Below the pieces are notes generated by a model that saw only the letters and a program-made list of their open reading frames with translations, had not been told where the DNA came from and made no database searches. Below are positions 55,511 to 63,112 of a stretch of DNA of 64,000 nucleotides, piece by piece. The DNA is from Mycobacterium sp. MBM (GTDB taxonomy: Bacteria; Actinomycetota; Actinomycetes; Mycobacteriales; Mycobacteriaceae), in contig JAKJHY010000002.1 in assembly GCA_021648845.1 (NCBI GenBank), forward strand, positions 62,001 to 126,000, written 5' to 3'. A program made the position numbers and the translations under genes. Each line of letters opens with the position of its first letter. The stretch's first letter is position 1.

Positions 55511-57160
55511 ATGACCGCCCTTGGGTCCTTCAGCTCGGCGGTCGCCCGTTGGCACGCCGACGAACGATCGGTCGGGTCACCGCTGAACGGCGCCGAGGTC
55601 GTCTCCCTGCGCCGCACCAGGGTATTCGGGGCGACCGGAACCGTCCTCATGGCGATCGGCGCACTGGGCGCCGGCGCCCGCCCGGTGGTCCAGGATCCGA
55701 CGTTCGGCGTCCGCCTGCTCAACCTGCCCTCGCGCATCCAGACCGTGTCCCTGACCATGACCACCACCGGCGCGGTGATGATGGCGCTGGCCTGGCTCAT
55801 GCTGGGCCGGTTCGCGCTGGGACCACACCGGATGTCGCGCAGCCAGCTCGACCGCACGCTGCTGCTGTGGCTGTTGCCGCTGCTGATCGCCCCGCCGATG
55901 TACAGCAAGGACGTCTATTCGTATCTGGCGCAGAGTCAGATCGCCCATCTCGGCCTGGATCCGTACCGCGTCGGACCCGCGCCGGGGCTCGGGCTGGATC
56001 ACGTGTTCACGCTGTCGGTGCCCAGCCTCTGGCGGGAAACCCCGGCCCCGTACGGCCCGCTGTTCCTGTGGATCGGCGAGGGCATCTCGGTCATCACCGG
56101 CGACAACATCGTCGCCGCCGTGCTCTGTCACCGGCTCGTCGTCCTCGTCGGGGTGGGCCTCATCGTCTGGGCGACGCCGCGACTGGCGCAACGCTGCGGT
56201 GTGCACGAGGTGAGCGCGTTGTGGTTGGGCCCGTGCAATCCGCTGCTGTTCATGCACCTGGTCGCCGGCATCCACAACGAGGCGCTGATGCTCGGCCTGA
56301 TGCTGACCGGCACCGAGTTCGCCCTACGCGGTATCGACGGTGTCCGCGACGGGCGGTGGCGGATGCCACCGAGGGCGACCGGGATGCTCATCGCCGGCAC
56401 CGTGCTGATCACGATGTCCTCCCAGGTCAAGTTGCCGTCCCTGCTCGCAATGGGCTTCGTGGTGATGGCGTTGGCATGGCGCTGGGGCGGCACCGTCAAG
56501 GCGTTGCTGGCCGCCGGCTTCTCGCTGGGCGCGCTGTCGCTGGCGGTGATGGCGGTGATCGGCTGGGCCAGCGGTCTCGGCTTCGGCTGGCTGTTCACCC
56601 TGGGCACCGCCAACGTGGTGCGGTCCTGGATGTCGCCGCCCACCCTGGTCGCCCTGGGCACCGGCCAGGTCGGCATCCTGCTCGGCCTAGGCGACCACAC
56701 CACCTCGGTGCTGGGGCTGACCCGCGGTATCGGTGTGATCATCATCGCAATCCTGGTGACCTGGCTGCTGCTGGCGGTGTTCCGCGGACGCCTGCACCCC
56801 GTCGGCGGCCTCGGCGTCGCGCTCGGCGCCACAGTGCTGCTCTTCCCCGTCGTGCAACCCTGGTACCTGCTGTGGGCCATCATCCCGCTGGCGACGTGGG
56901 CCACCCGGCCCGGATTCCGCGGCACCGCCATCGCGATGACGCTGGTGGTGGGCATATTCGGACCCACCGCCAACGGCGACCGGTTCGCGCTCTTCCAGAT
57001 CGTGGACGCCACCCTGGCCAGCACCGTCATCGTGCTGGCGCTGATCGCGATCACCTACCGCCGATTGCCGTGGCGAGGACTCCCCGACCCGGGGACCGAC
57101 GCGCGACCCGGACCGGAGCCACCGTCCGCCAAACCCGACGCTTACGCTGAATCTCCGTGA
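55511..57160 (+). CDS. mptB: alpha-1,6-mannosyltransferase MptB
   Basis: A 549-residue polytopic GT-C glycosyltransferase that uses polyprenyl-phosphomannose to build the mannan core of lipomannan and lipoarabinomannan outside the membrane. About 12 hydrophobic segments are seen, with the first-loop catalytic region MYSKDVYSYLAQSQIAHLGLDPY (D-V-Y) near residue 130. The tail is Pro-rich. ATG 55511. The downstream ABC gene begins within its stop (GTGA overlap), as in Rv1459c-Rv1458c. Confidence 0.95.
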   Translation: MTALGSFSSAVARWHADERSVGSPLNGAEVVSLRRTRVFGATGTVLMAIGALGAGARPVVQDPTFGVRLLNLPSRIQTVSLTMTTTGAVMMALAWLMLGRFALGPHRMSRSQLDRTLLLWLLPLLIAPPMYSKDVYSYLAQSQIAHLGLDPYRVGPAPGLGLDHVFTLSVPSLWRETPAPYGPLFLWIGEGISVITGDNIVAAVLCHRLVVLVGVGLIVWATPRLAQRCGVHEVSALWLGPCNPLLFMHLVAGIHNEALMLGLMLTGTEFALRGIDGVRDGRWRMPPRATGMLIAGTVLITMSSQVKLPSLLAMGFVVMALAWRWGGTVKALLAAGFSLGALSLAVMAVIGWASGLGFGWLFTLGTANVVRSWMSPPTLVALGTGQVGILLGLGDHTTSVLGLTRGIGVIIIAILVTWLLLAVFRGRLHPVGGLGVALGATVLLFPVVQPWYLLWAIIPLATWATRPGFRGTAIAMTLVVGIFGPTANGDRFALFQIVDATLASTVIVLALIAITYRRLPWRGLPDPGTDARPGPEPPSAKPDAYAESP

Positions 57161-58098
57161 CCACCGGTTCTGAAACTGTCGTGCGGCTTCGCGGGGTGAC
57201 CAAGAGGTACGGCGCGGCGACAGCACCGGCCGCAGTGGACAGCCTCGACCTCGAGGTGCACCGCGCGGAGGTGTTCGCCTTACTCGGACCCAACGGGGCG
57301 GGCAAGACCACCACGATCGAGATGTGCGAGGGCTTCCTGCGACCGGACGCGGGGTCCCTGGAGATCCTCGGGCTGGATCCGTGCACCGAGAACGCCAAAC
57401 TGCGGGAGCGAATCGGCGTGATGCTGCAGGGCGGTGGCGGTTATCCCGCCGCCCGCGCCGGCGAGATGCTCGACCTGGTGGCCGCCTACGCCGCCAATCC
57501 GCTCGACCCCCGGTGGCTGCTGGACACCCTCGGTCTCACCGAGGCGGCTCGCACCACCTACCGCAGACTGTCCGGCGGCCAACAACAGCGGCTCGCGCTG
57601 GCCTGCGCGGTGGTCGGCCGCCCGGAACTGGTCTTCTTGGACGAGCCGACCGCGGGCATGGACGCCCACGCCCGGATCGTGGTGTGGGAGCTTATCGACG
57701 CGCTGCGCCGCGACGGCGTGACGGTGGTGCTGACCACCCATCAACTCACCGAGGCAGAGGAACTGGCCGACCGCCTGGTCATCATCGACCACGGGACGAC
57801 GGTGGCCGCGGGTACCCCGGCCGAACTGATGCGTACCGGCGCGGAGAACCAGCTGCGGTTCAGCGCACCGCCCAGACTCGATCTCGCCCTGTTGATCTCG
57901 GCGTTGCCGGAAAACTATCGGGCCACCGAGGCGACATCCGGCGAGTACCTGGTGGAGGGACATATCGACCCACAGGTGCTGGCCACGGTGACGGCGTGGT
58001 GTGCGCGGGTCAACGTGCTGGCCACCGACATGCGGGTCGAACAACGCAGCCTGGAACAAGTGTTCCTCGATCTGACCGGCCGGGAGTTGAGATCGTGA
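57157..58098 (+). CDS. ABC transporter ATP-binding protein (Rv1458c type)
   Basis: A 313-residue ATPase of a drug/lipid-type exporter. Walker A is GPNGAGKTT (about residue 45), the signature LSGGQQQRLALACAV, Walker B LVFLDEPTAGMD, and H-loop LTTHQLTEAEELAD. The C-terminal extension is typical of the DrrA/YhfH-like class. GTG 57157 overlaps the mptB stop, and its own stop overlaps the permease start, so the three are one unit. Confidence 0.94.
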   Translation: MTTGSETVVRLRGVTKRYGAATAPAAVDSLDLEVHRAEVFALLGPNGAGKTTTIEMCEGFLRPDAGSLEILGLDPCTENAKLRERIGVMLQGGGGYPAARAGEMLDLVAAYAANPLDPRWLLDTLGLTEAARTTYRRLSGGQQQRLALACAVVGRPELVFLDEPTAGMDAHARIVVWELIDALRRDGVTVVLTTHQLTEAEELADRLVIIDHGTTVAAGTPAELMRTGAENQLRFSAPPRLDLALLISALPENYRATEATSGEYLVEGHIDPQVLATVTAWCARVNVLATDMRVEQRSLEQVFLDLTGRELRS

Positions 58099-58868
58099 CC
58101 AACCGTTTCGCGCCGGGCACCTTCACCCCGGACCCGCGCCCGGCCGGGGTGCGCCAGATGCTGATCGCCCAGTTCGGGCTGGAGCTGCGCCTGCTGTTGC
58201 GCAACGGTGAGCAGCTGCTGCTCACCATGTTCATCCCGATCACCCTGCTGATCGGGCTCACCCTGTTACCGCTGGGTGACTTCGGCGACAACCGGGCGGC
58301 CACGTTCACCCCCGCCATCATGGCGCTCGCGGTCATCTCGACCGCCTTCACCGGCCAGGCCATCGCGGTGGCCTTCGACCGGCGCTACGGCGCGCTGAAA
58401 CGACTCGGCGCCACCGCGCTGCCGGTGTGGGGCATCATCGCCGGAAAATCCCTGGCCGTCGTGACCGTGGTGTTCCTGCAGTCGATTCTGTTGGGCGCCA
58501 TCGGCATTGCCCTCGGGTGGCGGCCGGAGGTGGGCGCCCTGGCGTTGGGCGCGGTGGTGATCGCACTCGGCACCGCGACCTTCGCGGCGCTGGGACTGCT
58601 GCTGGGCGGGACGCTGCGCTCGGAGATCGTGCTCGCGCTGGCCAACCTGCTCTGGTTCGTGTTCGCCGGCCTGGGCGCCCTCACCCTCGACGGGGGGCCG
58701 GTGCCGTCGGCGCTGCGCTGGGTGGCGCGTCTGACGCCGTCGGGAGCACTGACCGAGTCGCTGACGCAGGCGATGGCACTGTCGGTGGACTGGTTCGGTA
58801 TCGCCGTGCTCGCGGTGTGGGGGGCGCTCTCGGCGCTGGCGGCGCTGCGCTGGTTCCGCTTCACGTGA
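58095..58868 (+). CDS. ABC-2 type permease (Rv1457c type)
   Basis: A 257-residue ABC-2 permease with about six helices (LLLTMFIPITLLIGLTLLPL, ATFTPAIMALAVISTAF, SLAVVTVVFLQSILLGAIGI, ALGAVVIALGTATFAALGLL, IVLALANLLWFVFAGLGAL, IAVLAVWGALSALAALRWF). It pairs with the ATPase encoded just upstream; the substrate is unknown. The genetic link to mptB and ctaA hints at envelope or haem-related export, but this is inference. Confidence 0.94.
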   Translation: MTNRFAPGTFTPDPRPAGVRQMLIAQFGLELRLLLRNGEQLLLTMFIPITLLIGLTLLPLGDFGDNRAATFTPAIMALAVISTAFTGQAIAVAFDRRYGALKRLGATALPVWGIIAGKSLAVVTVVFLQSILLGAIGIALGWRPEVGALALGAVVIALGTATFAALGLLLGGTLRSEIVLALANLLWFVFAGLGALTLDGGPVPSALRWVARLTPSGALTESLTQAMALSVDWFGIAVLAVWGALSALAALRWFRFT

Positions 58869-59542
58869 GCACGGTGCTCGGGGTCGACGGCTGGAAGCAC
58901 GGCTGGGTCGGCATCGAGCTCCGGGACGGCCGTTACGCCGCCGCGCACAGCCACGAGACGCTGCGCGGGGTGGTTGCCGCCGCACCGGATGCGCTGGCCA
59001 TCGGTGTCGACATCCCGCTGGGGCTGCTGCAGGCCGAGGTGCGCGCCAGCGATCGGGCCGCCAAACGCCGCCTCGGCGCCCGCTCGTCGAGTCTGTTCGT
59101 GATGCCACCGCGGCCGGTGTTCGACGCGCCCGACCATGCGGCTGCCACCGCCGCGGCGACCGCGCTGACCGGTACCGGGATCAGCATCCAGACCTGGGGG
59201 CTGCGGCGGAAATTTCTGGAGGCCGAGGCTCTGCACGCCGAATCGCGGCTGCCGCTGTACGAGGTGCACCCCGAGCTGTCCTTTCACGAGATGGGTCTGC
59301 TGGCCGGCGACGGCGGGAAGAAGAGCTGGCGCGGGCAGCGGGCCCGGCTGCGGGTGCTGGGCGGGCACGGCATCGACCTGCCGGAGGATCTCGGTCCGGC
59401 GGCCGCGGTACCGGCCGATGACGTGCTGGATGCGGCGGCCGCGGCGTGGAGCGCGCACCGCATCGCCACCGGGCTGGCGTTCAGCCTGCCGGATCCCCCG
59501 CAGCGCGACGAGCGGGGCCGGCCGCTGGCGATCTGGTGCTGA
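58865..59542 (+). CDS. DUF429 protein (predicted RNase H-like)
   Basis: A 225-residue protein of the DUF429 family. LGVDGWKHGWVGIELRDGRY at the N-terminus and IGVDIPLGLLQAEVRASDRAA near residue 40 match the RNase H-like fold proposed for this family, with acidic residues D at both sites and EVHPELSFHEM near residue 125. GTG 58865 overlaps the permease stop by 4 bp. Its role is unknown, and its place between an ABC exporter and ctaA looks incidental. Confidence 0.88.
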   Translation: MSTVLGVDGWKHGWVGIELRDGRYAAAHSHETLRGVVAAAPDALAIGVDIPLGLLQAEVRASDRAAKRRLGARSSSLFVMPPRPVFDAPDHAAATAAATALTGTGISIQTWGLRRKFLEAEALHAESRLPLYEVHPELSFHEMGLLAGDGGKKSWRGQRARLRVLGGHGIDLPEDLGPAAAVPADDVLDAAAAAWSAHRIATGLAFSLPDPPQRDERGRPLAIWC

Positions 59543-59574
59543 GACCGGTGGTCGCCACCCGTTCCAGCGGCCCT

Positions 59575-59589
59575 ACTACATCTTGTAGT
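59575..59589. promoter_or_regulatory. BlaI/MecI-like operator upstream of ctaA
   Basis: ACTACA-TCT-TGTAGT, a perfect inverted repeat with TACA/TGTA cores as in BlaI/MecI operators, 23 bp upstream of the ctaA GTG. Position near the start suggests repression of ctaA. The identity of the regulator is inferred from the motif only. Confidence 0.55.
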
Positions 59590-59612
59590 TAGCGCTGCTC
59601 TACGATCGGGCC

Positions 59613-60560
59613 GTGGCTGTCGGACGACTTTTCCTGCGACTCGTCGACACCCTGCCCATGCCCAGCCTGCGCACGCAGCGCATCGTGGCCTTCCTGGTGA
59701 TCCTCACCCAGGGCGGAATCGCGGTCACCGGAGCCATCGTGCGGGTCACCGCCTCCGGGCTGGGCTGCCCCACCTGGCCGCAGTGCTTCCCCGGCAGCTT
59801 CACCCCGGTGCCGCACGCCGAGGTCGCCGGGATCCATCAGGCCGTGGAGTTCGGCAACCGGATGCTGACCTTCCTGGTCGTGCTCACCGCGGCGGCCGCG
59901 GTCATCGTGGTCACCCGGGCCCGGCGTCGCCGCGAGGTGCTGGCCTACGCCTGGCTGATGCCGGCCTCCACGGTGGCCCAGGCGATCATCGGCGGGATCA
60001 CCGTGCTCACCGGGTTGTTGTGGTGGACGGTGGCGATCCATCTGTTGGTGTCCATGGCGATGGTGTGGCTGGCGGTGCTGCTCTACGCGAAGATCGGCCA
60101 ACCCGATGACGGCACTGCGGTGGCCGTGGCGCCGAAACCGTTGCGGCAACTGACCGCCCTCTGCGGTGTCGCGCTGTCCGCGGTGCTGGTCACCGGCACC
60201 ATGGTGACCGGCGCGGGCCCGCACGCCGGCGACAAGAGCCCCGATCGACCGGTCCCCCGCCTGGAGGTCGAGATCACCACCCTGGTGCATATGCACTCGA
60301 CGTTGCTGATCGCCTACCTGTCACTGCTCGTGGCGCTGGGCTTCGCCCTGGTGGCCGTGCGGGTACCGCGCCCGGTACTGACCCGCCTCGGCGTGCTGGT
60401 GGCATTGACGGTCGCTCAGGGGACGCTCGGGGCGGTGCAGTTCTTCACCGGGGTGCCCGAGGCGCTGGTCGCGCTGCACGTGGCCGGCGCCGGTGCGTGC
60501 ACCGCGGCGACGGCGGCGCTGTGGGCCTCGATGCGGGAGCGCCGCACCGACCCGGTGTGA
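59613..60560 (+). CDS. ctaA: heme A synthase CtaA
   Basis: A 315-residue membrane enzyme converting heme O to heme A for the aa3 cytochrome oxidase. Eight hydrophobic segments are readable. Conserved features are GLGCPTWPQC (the Cys pair on the outer loop), and the haem-ligand histidines in GIHQAVEFGNR, WTVAIHLLVSM, VHMHSTLLI and VALHVAGAG. Start GTG 59613, with a BlaI-like inverted repeat 23 bp upstream. In M. tuberculosis this gene is Rv1456c. Confidence 0.94.
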   Translation: MAVGRLFLRLVDTLPMPSLRTQRIVAFLVILTQGGIAVTGAIVRVTASGLGCPTWPQCFPGSFTPVPHAEVAGIHQAVEFGNRMLTFLVVLTAAAAVIVVTRARRRREVLAYAWLMPASTVAQAIIGGITVLTGLLWWTVAIHLLVSMAMVWLAVLLYAKIGQPDDGTAVAVAPKPLRQLTALCGVALSAVLVTGTMVTGAGPHAGDKSPDRPVPRLEVEITTLVHMHSTLLIAYLSLLVALGFALVAVRVPRPVLTRLGVLVALTVAQGTLGAVQFFTGVPEALVALHVAGAGACTAATAALWASMRERRTDPV

Positions 60561-60564
60561 TTGT

Positions 60565-60579
60565 TGTGATTATTTCACA
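60565..60579. promoter_or_regulatory. inverted repeat TGTGA-N5-TCACA before the DeoR gene
   Basis: A perfect 5-bp inverted repeat 21 bp upstream of the DeoR-family start codon. The half-site context TGTGATTATTTCAC also resembles two sites in the btpA/kinase intergenic region (62978-62991 and 63039-63052), which supports a DeoR autoregulatory operator. The 5-nt spacer argues against a CRP site. Confidence 0.55.
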
Positions 60580-60600
60580 GTCTTGCTTTACGCTGTCGGC

Positions 60601-61404
60601 ATGCCAACTGGCTTGAACGCGCACGCTCGCCGCGCCGCGATCGCCGCCCGGATCCACGCCGACCGCGAGGTCGACTTCGCCACGCTGGCCGACGAATTCG
60701 ACGTCTCGGAGATGACGATCCGCCGCGATATCGAGCGCCTCGAGGAACAGGGCATCGCCCGCCGGGTCCTCGGTGGCGCGATCGCGTTCGGCGGCAAGTC
60801 GACCGAGCCGTCCTTCGATGCCCGGGCCGCCGATTCCGCCGACGAGAAACTGCACATCGCGCACGCCGTCGCCGATCTGCTCACCCCGCGCGAGACCGTC
60901 ATCCTGGACAGCGGCAGCACGGTCTTGGCGGTGGCCAGGGCCGTGAAGGGCCGCGACCTGGGACTGACGGTGATCACCCCCAGCGTGCTGGTCGCCATCG
61001 AGCTGGCCGACGAACCGGACACCACCATCCTGCTGACCGGTGGCAAGGTGCGCCCCGGCGAGCTGAGCCTGATCGGCGCCGAGGCCGAGGACTTCTACCT
61101 GCGCTACAACTGCGACACCTACGTGATGGGCATTGCCGGGGTCGACGGCAAACGCGGCGCCTCGGAGTACCACCGCGAGGAAGGCAATGTGAAACAGGCG
61201 GCCATGCGGTCGGCGGACCGGGTCATCGTCGCCGCCGACGCATCCAAACTGGGCCGCGTGCAATTGATCAACGTCGCTCCGGTGTCGGCGATCTCGATCC
61301 TGGTGACCGACGGACCGCCGGCCCATCCGACAGTGGACGCGTTACGCTCGGCCGGGGTGTCGGTGGTGTGCGTGAACGCCGACCGGTCAACCCCAGCGCG
61401 CTGA
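60601..61404 (+). CDS. DeoR/GlpR-family transcriptional regulator
   Basis: A 267-residue repressor. The N-terminal HTH is EVDFATLADEFDVSEMTIRRDIERLE (residues about 20-45), the RRD turn being the DeoR signature. The C-terminal sugar-phosphate-binding domain has ILDSGSTV and TILLTGGKVRPGELSL. It probably senses a phosphorylated sugar or polyol made by the nearby kinase. It converges on the IMPase-like gene with an 18-bp 3' overlap. ATG 60601. Confidence 0.94.
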   Translation: MPTGLNAHARRAAIAARIHADREVDFATLADEFDVSEMTIRRDIERLEEQGIARRVLGGAIAFGGKSTEPSFDARAADSADEKLHIAHAVADLLTPRETVILDSGSTVLAVARAVKGRDLGLTVITPSVLVAIELADEPDTTILLTGGKVRPGELSLIGAEAEDFYLRYNCDTYVMGIAGVDGKRGASEYHREEGNVKQAAMRSADRVIVAADASKLGRVQLINVAPVSAISILVTDGPPAHPTVDALRSAGVSVVCVNADRSTPAR

Positions 61405-62118
61405 CACCCCACCGGTGCCCGAACGCTGCACGTGCGCGCCGGCCTCCTCGGCGATCAGCGCGCCGGCAGCCCAATCGTGCACCGCGAGATCATCCTCGAA
61501 GAATGCGTCCAGGCTGCGTTGGGCGACCAGGCACAGATCCAGCGCGGCGGCCCCGAATCGGCGCATATCGGTGTACTCACCCATCACGGCGCCGAGTTCG
61601 CGCAGCTGCCGGCGCCGATGGCCGGGGTCATAGGACAACCCGGTGCCCACCAAGCGCACCGACGACTCCGCCAGCACGAGCGGCAACGGTATCGCACCGT
61701 CTCCCGAATCAAGCTGAGCCCCAAGCCCTTTGGCTGCGCTCCAGGTGTGGCCGAGAATCGGTGCGCACACCGCGCCGGCCAGCCAGCTGCCGTCGGCACT
61801 CGACCGGGCAGCCACCGAGGTGCCGAAGTACGGCAGCCGGCGGATGTAGTTGGTGGTGCCGTCGAGCGGATCCACCACCCATTGCAACCCCGAGGATCCG
61901 GTCCGCTCTGGCAGTTCCTCGCCGAGCACCCCGTCGTCTGGGCGGGCGCCCAACAGCACCGTGCGCACCGCCTGCTCGGCGGCCCGGTCCACCGGGGTCA
62001 CCACATCGCCGGCCGCGCCCTTGGTCGCGGCGGTCACCGGCCCGCCCCACTGTTGGCGACATACCGCCGCGCCGCGGCGGGCGGCCTCGATCGCCAACAG
62101 GCGCAATTGCTCACTCAT
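61387..62118 (-). CDS. inositol-monophosphatase-family phosphatase
   Basis: A 243-residue member of the FIG superfamily (inositol monophosphatase, HisN, CysQ). The metal site is in LGEELPE and VVDPLDGTTNYIRRLPYFGT (about residues 82-101) and in VHDWAAGALIAEEAGAHVQR near the C-terminus. It likely removes phosphate from a sugar or polyol phosphate in the local pathway. It overlaps the upstream btpA-like gene by 4 bp (ATGA), so the two are coupled. Confidence 0.92.
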   Translation of the reverse strand: MSEQLRLLAIEAARRGAAVCRQQWGGPVTAATKGAAGDVVTPVDRAAEQAVRTVLLGARPDDGVLGEELPERTGSSGLQWVVDPLDGTTNYIRRLPYFGTSVAARSSADGSWLAGAVCAPILGHTWSAAKGLGAQLDSGDGAIPLPLVLAESSVRLVGTGLSYDPGHRRRQLRELGAVMGEYTDMRRFGAAALDLCLVAQRSLDAFFEDDLAVHDWAAGALIAEEAGAHVQRSGTGGVSARWG

Positions 62119-62930
62119 AGCGTCGCGCGAAATTCCTTCACCGCGTCCATCAGTTCGGCGGCCCGGGAGGCCACCGCGCGGTTCTCGAACAGCCCGTCCT
62201 GCTTGAAATAGGTGCCCACCACCGCACCGTCGGCGATGGACAGTTGTTCGGCCGCATTGTGCGCCCGCACACCGGTGTTCACGAATACCGGGACCGCCCC
62301 GGCATTGTCCTTGACCACCCGTAGCGCCTGGGTGTCGGTGGATGCGCCGGCGGTCAGGCCCGACACGCAGATGGCATCGGGCTTCGTCGCGAAGACCGTG
62401 GTGGCGGTGACCGAAGCCAGATCACGGTCGGCCAGGTAGACCGCCGACTCCGGGACGATATTGAACAGCAGCTTCACCCCGGCGCCACCGATGCGGTGGC
62501 GGTGCCGGGCGACCTCGCCGACGTTGGTGTTCCACAGTCCGAAATCACTGGCGTAGACACCGGTGAAGATTTCCCGTACCCACTGCGCACCGGTGGCCAC
62601 TGCGAGGTCGATCGAGGCGCGGCCGTCCCACAACACGTTCACCCCGTAGGGCACCGTGAAATCCGACAGCAACTCGCCGATCACCCGGGCCATCGTGATG
62701 GCGGTGATCGGCTCGGTCTTGGTGAGGTAGGGCAGGCTGAACTCGTTGGACACCATGATCCCGTCGACGCCGCCGGACTGCAGGGCGTCCAGTTCTTCCT
62801 TGGCGCGGTCGACGACCGCCCGGATGCCGGCCGCCGAATCGAATCCGGGGTCACCCGGGAGCGCCGCGAGATGCAGCATGGCGATCACGGGCTTCTGCAC
62901 GGCAAATACGTCATCGAGCCAACTGGTCAT
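62115..62930 (-). CDS. BtpA/SgcQ-family TIM-barrel protein
   Basis: A 271-residue protein of the BtpA family (E. coli SgcQ), with KPVIAMLHLAALPGDPGFDS at the N-terminus and GVDGIMVSNEFSLPYLT following. BtpA proteins are named for photosystem assembly in cyanobacteria, but SgcQ members sit in sugar operons and are aldolase-like. Here it accompanies a phosphatase, a DeoR repressor and an FGGY kinase, so a sugar-phosphate role is more likely. Start ATG 62930, transcribed divergently from the kinase. Confidence 0.88.
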   Translation of the reverse strand: MTSWLDDVFAVQKPVIAMLHLAALPGDPGFDSAAGIRAVVDRAKEELDALQSGGVDGIMVSNEFSLPYLTKTEPITAITMARVIGELLSDFTVPYGVNVLWDGRASIDLAVATGAQWVREIFTGVYASDFGLWNTNVGEVARHRHRIGGAGVKLLFNIVPESAVYLADRDLASVTATTVFATKPDAICVSGLTAGASTDTQALRVVKDNAGAVPVFVNTGVRAHNAAEQLSIADGAVVGTYFKQDGLFENRAVASRAAELMDAVKEFRATL

Positions 62931-63112
62931 TGGGGCGCCTCTCCGCGGTGTCTTCGACGGGTCTCGGTAAAACGTATGTTACTAAATCACACAAATCTAG
63001 CGGCTTCTCGTGAGTTGCCGTGACTATCGCACATCCCTTGTGAGAATATAACAGGATTAGTAATGTGGTTCCCCAGCACCGCTGCGGGGCACACACCGAC
63101 CGAAGGGATGGC
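62931..63112. promoter_or_regulatory. divergent btpA-like / kinase promoter region with DeoR-type motifs
   Basis: A 182-bp AT-richer region. On the minus strand TGTGATTTAGTAAC lies at 62978-62991, and on the plus strand TGTGAGAATATAAC at 63039-63052. Both align with the site before the DeoR gene (TGTGATTATTTCAC). The half-site TGTGA plus a 3' AC is shared. Two oppositely oriented copies could regulate both directions. Confidence 0.5.

Noticed and set aside
60565..60579. CRP/Cmr site reading of TGTGA-N5-TCACA
   Set aside because: CRP-type sites have a 6-nt spacer, and the repeated half-site in the kinase/btpA region points to the local DeoR regulator instead.
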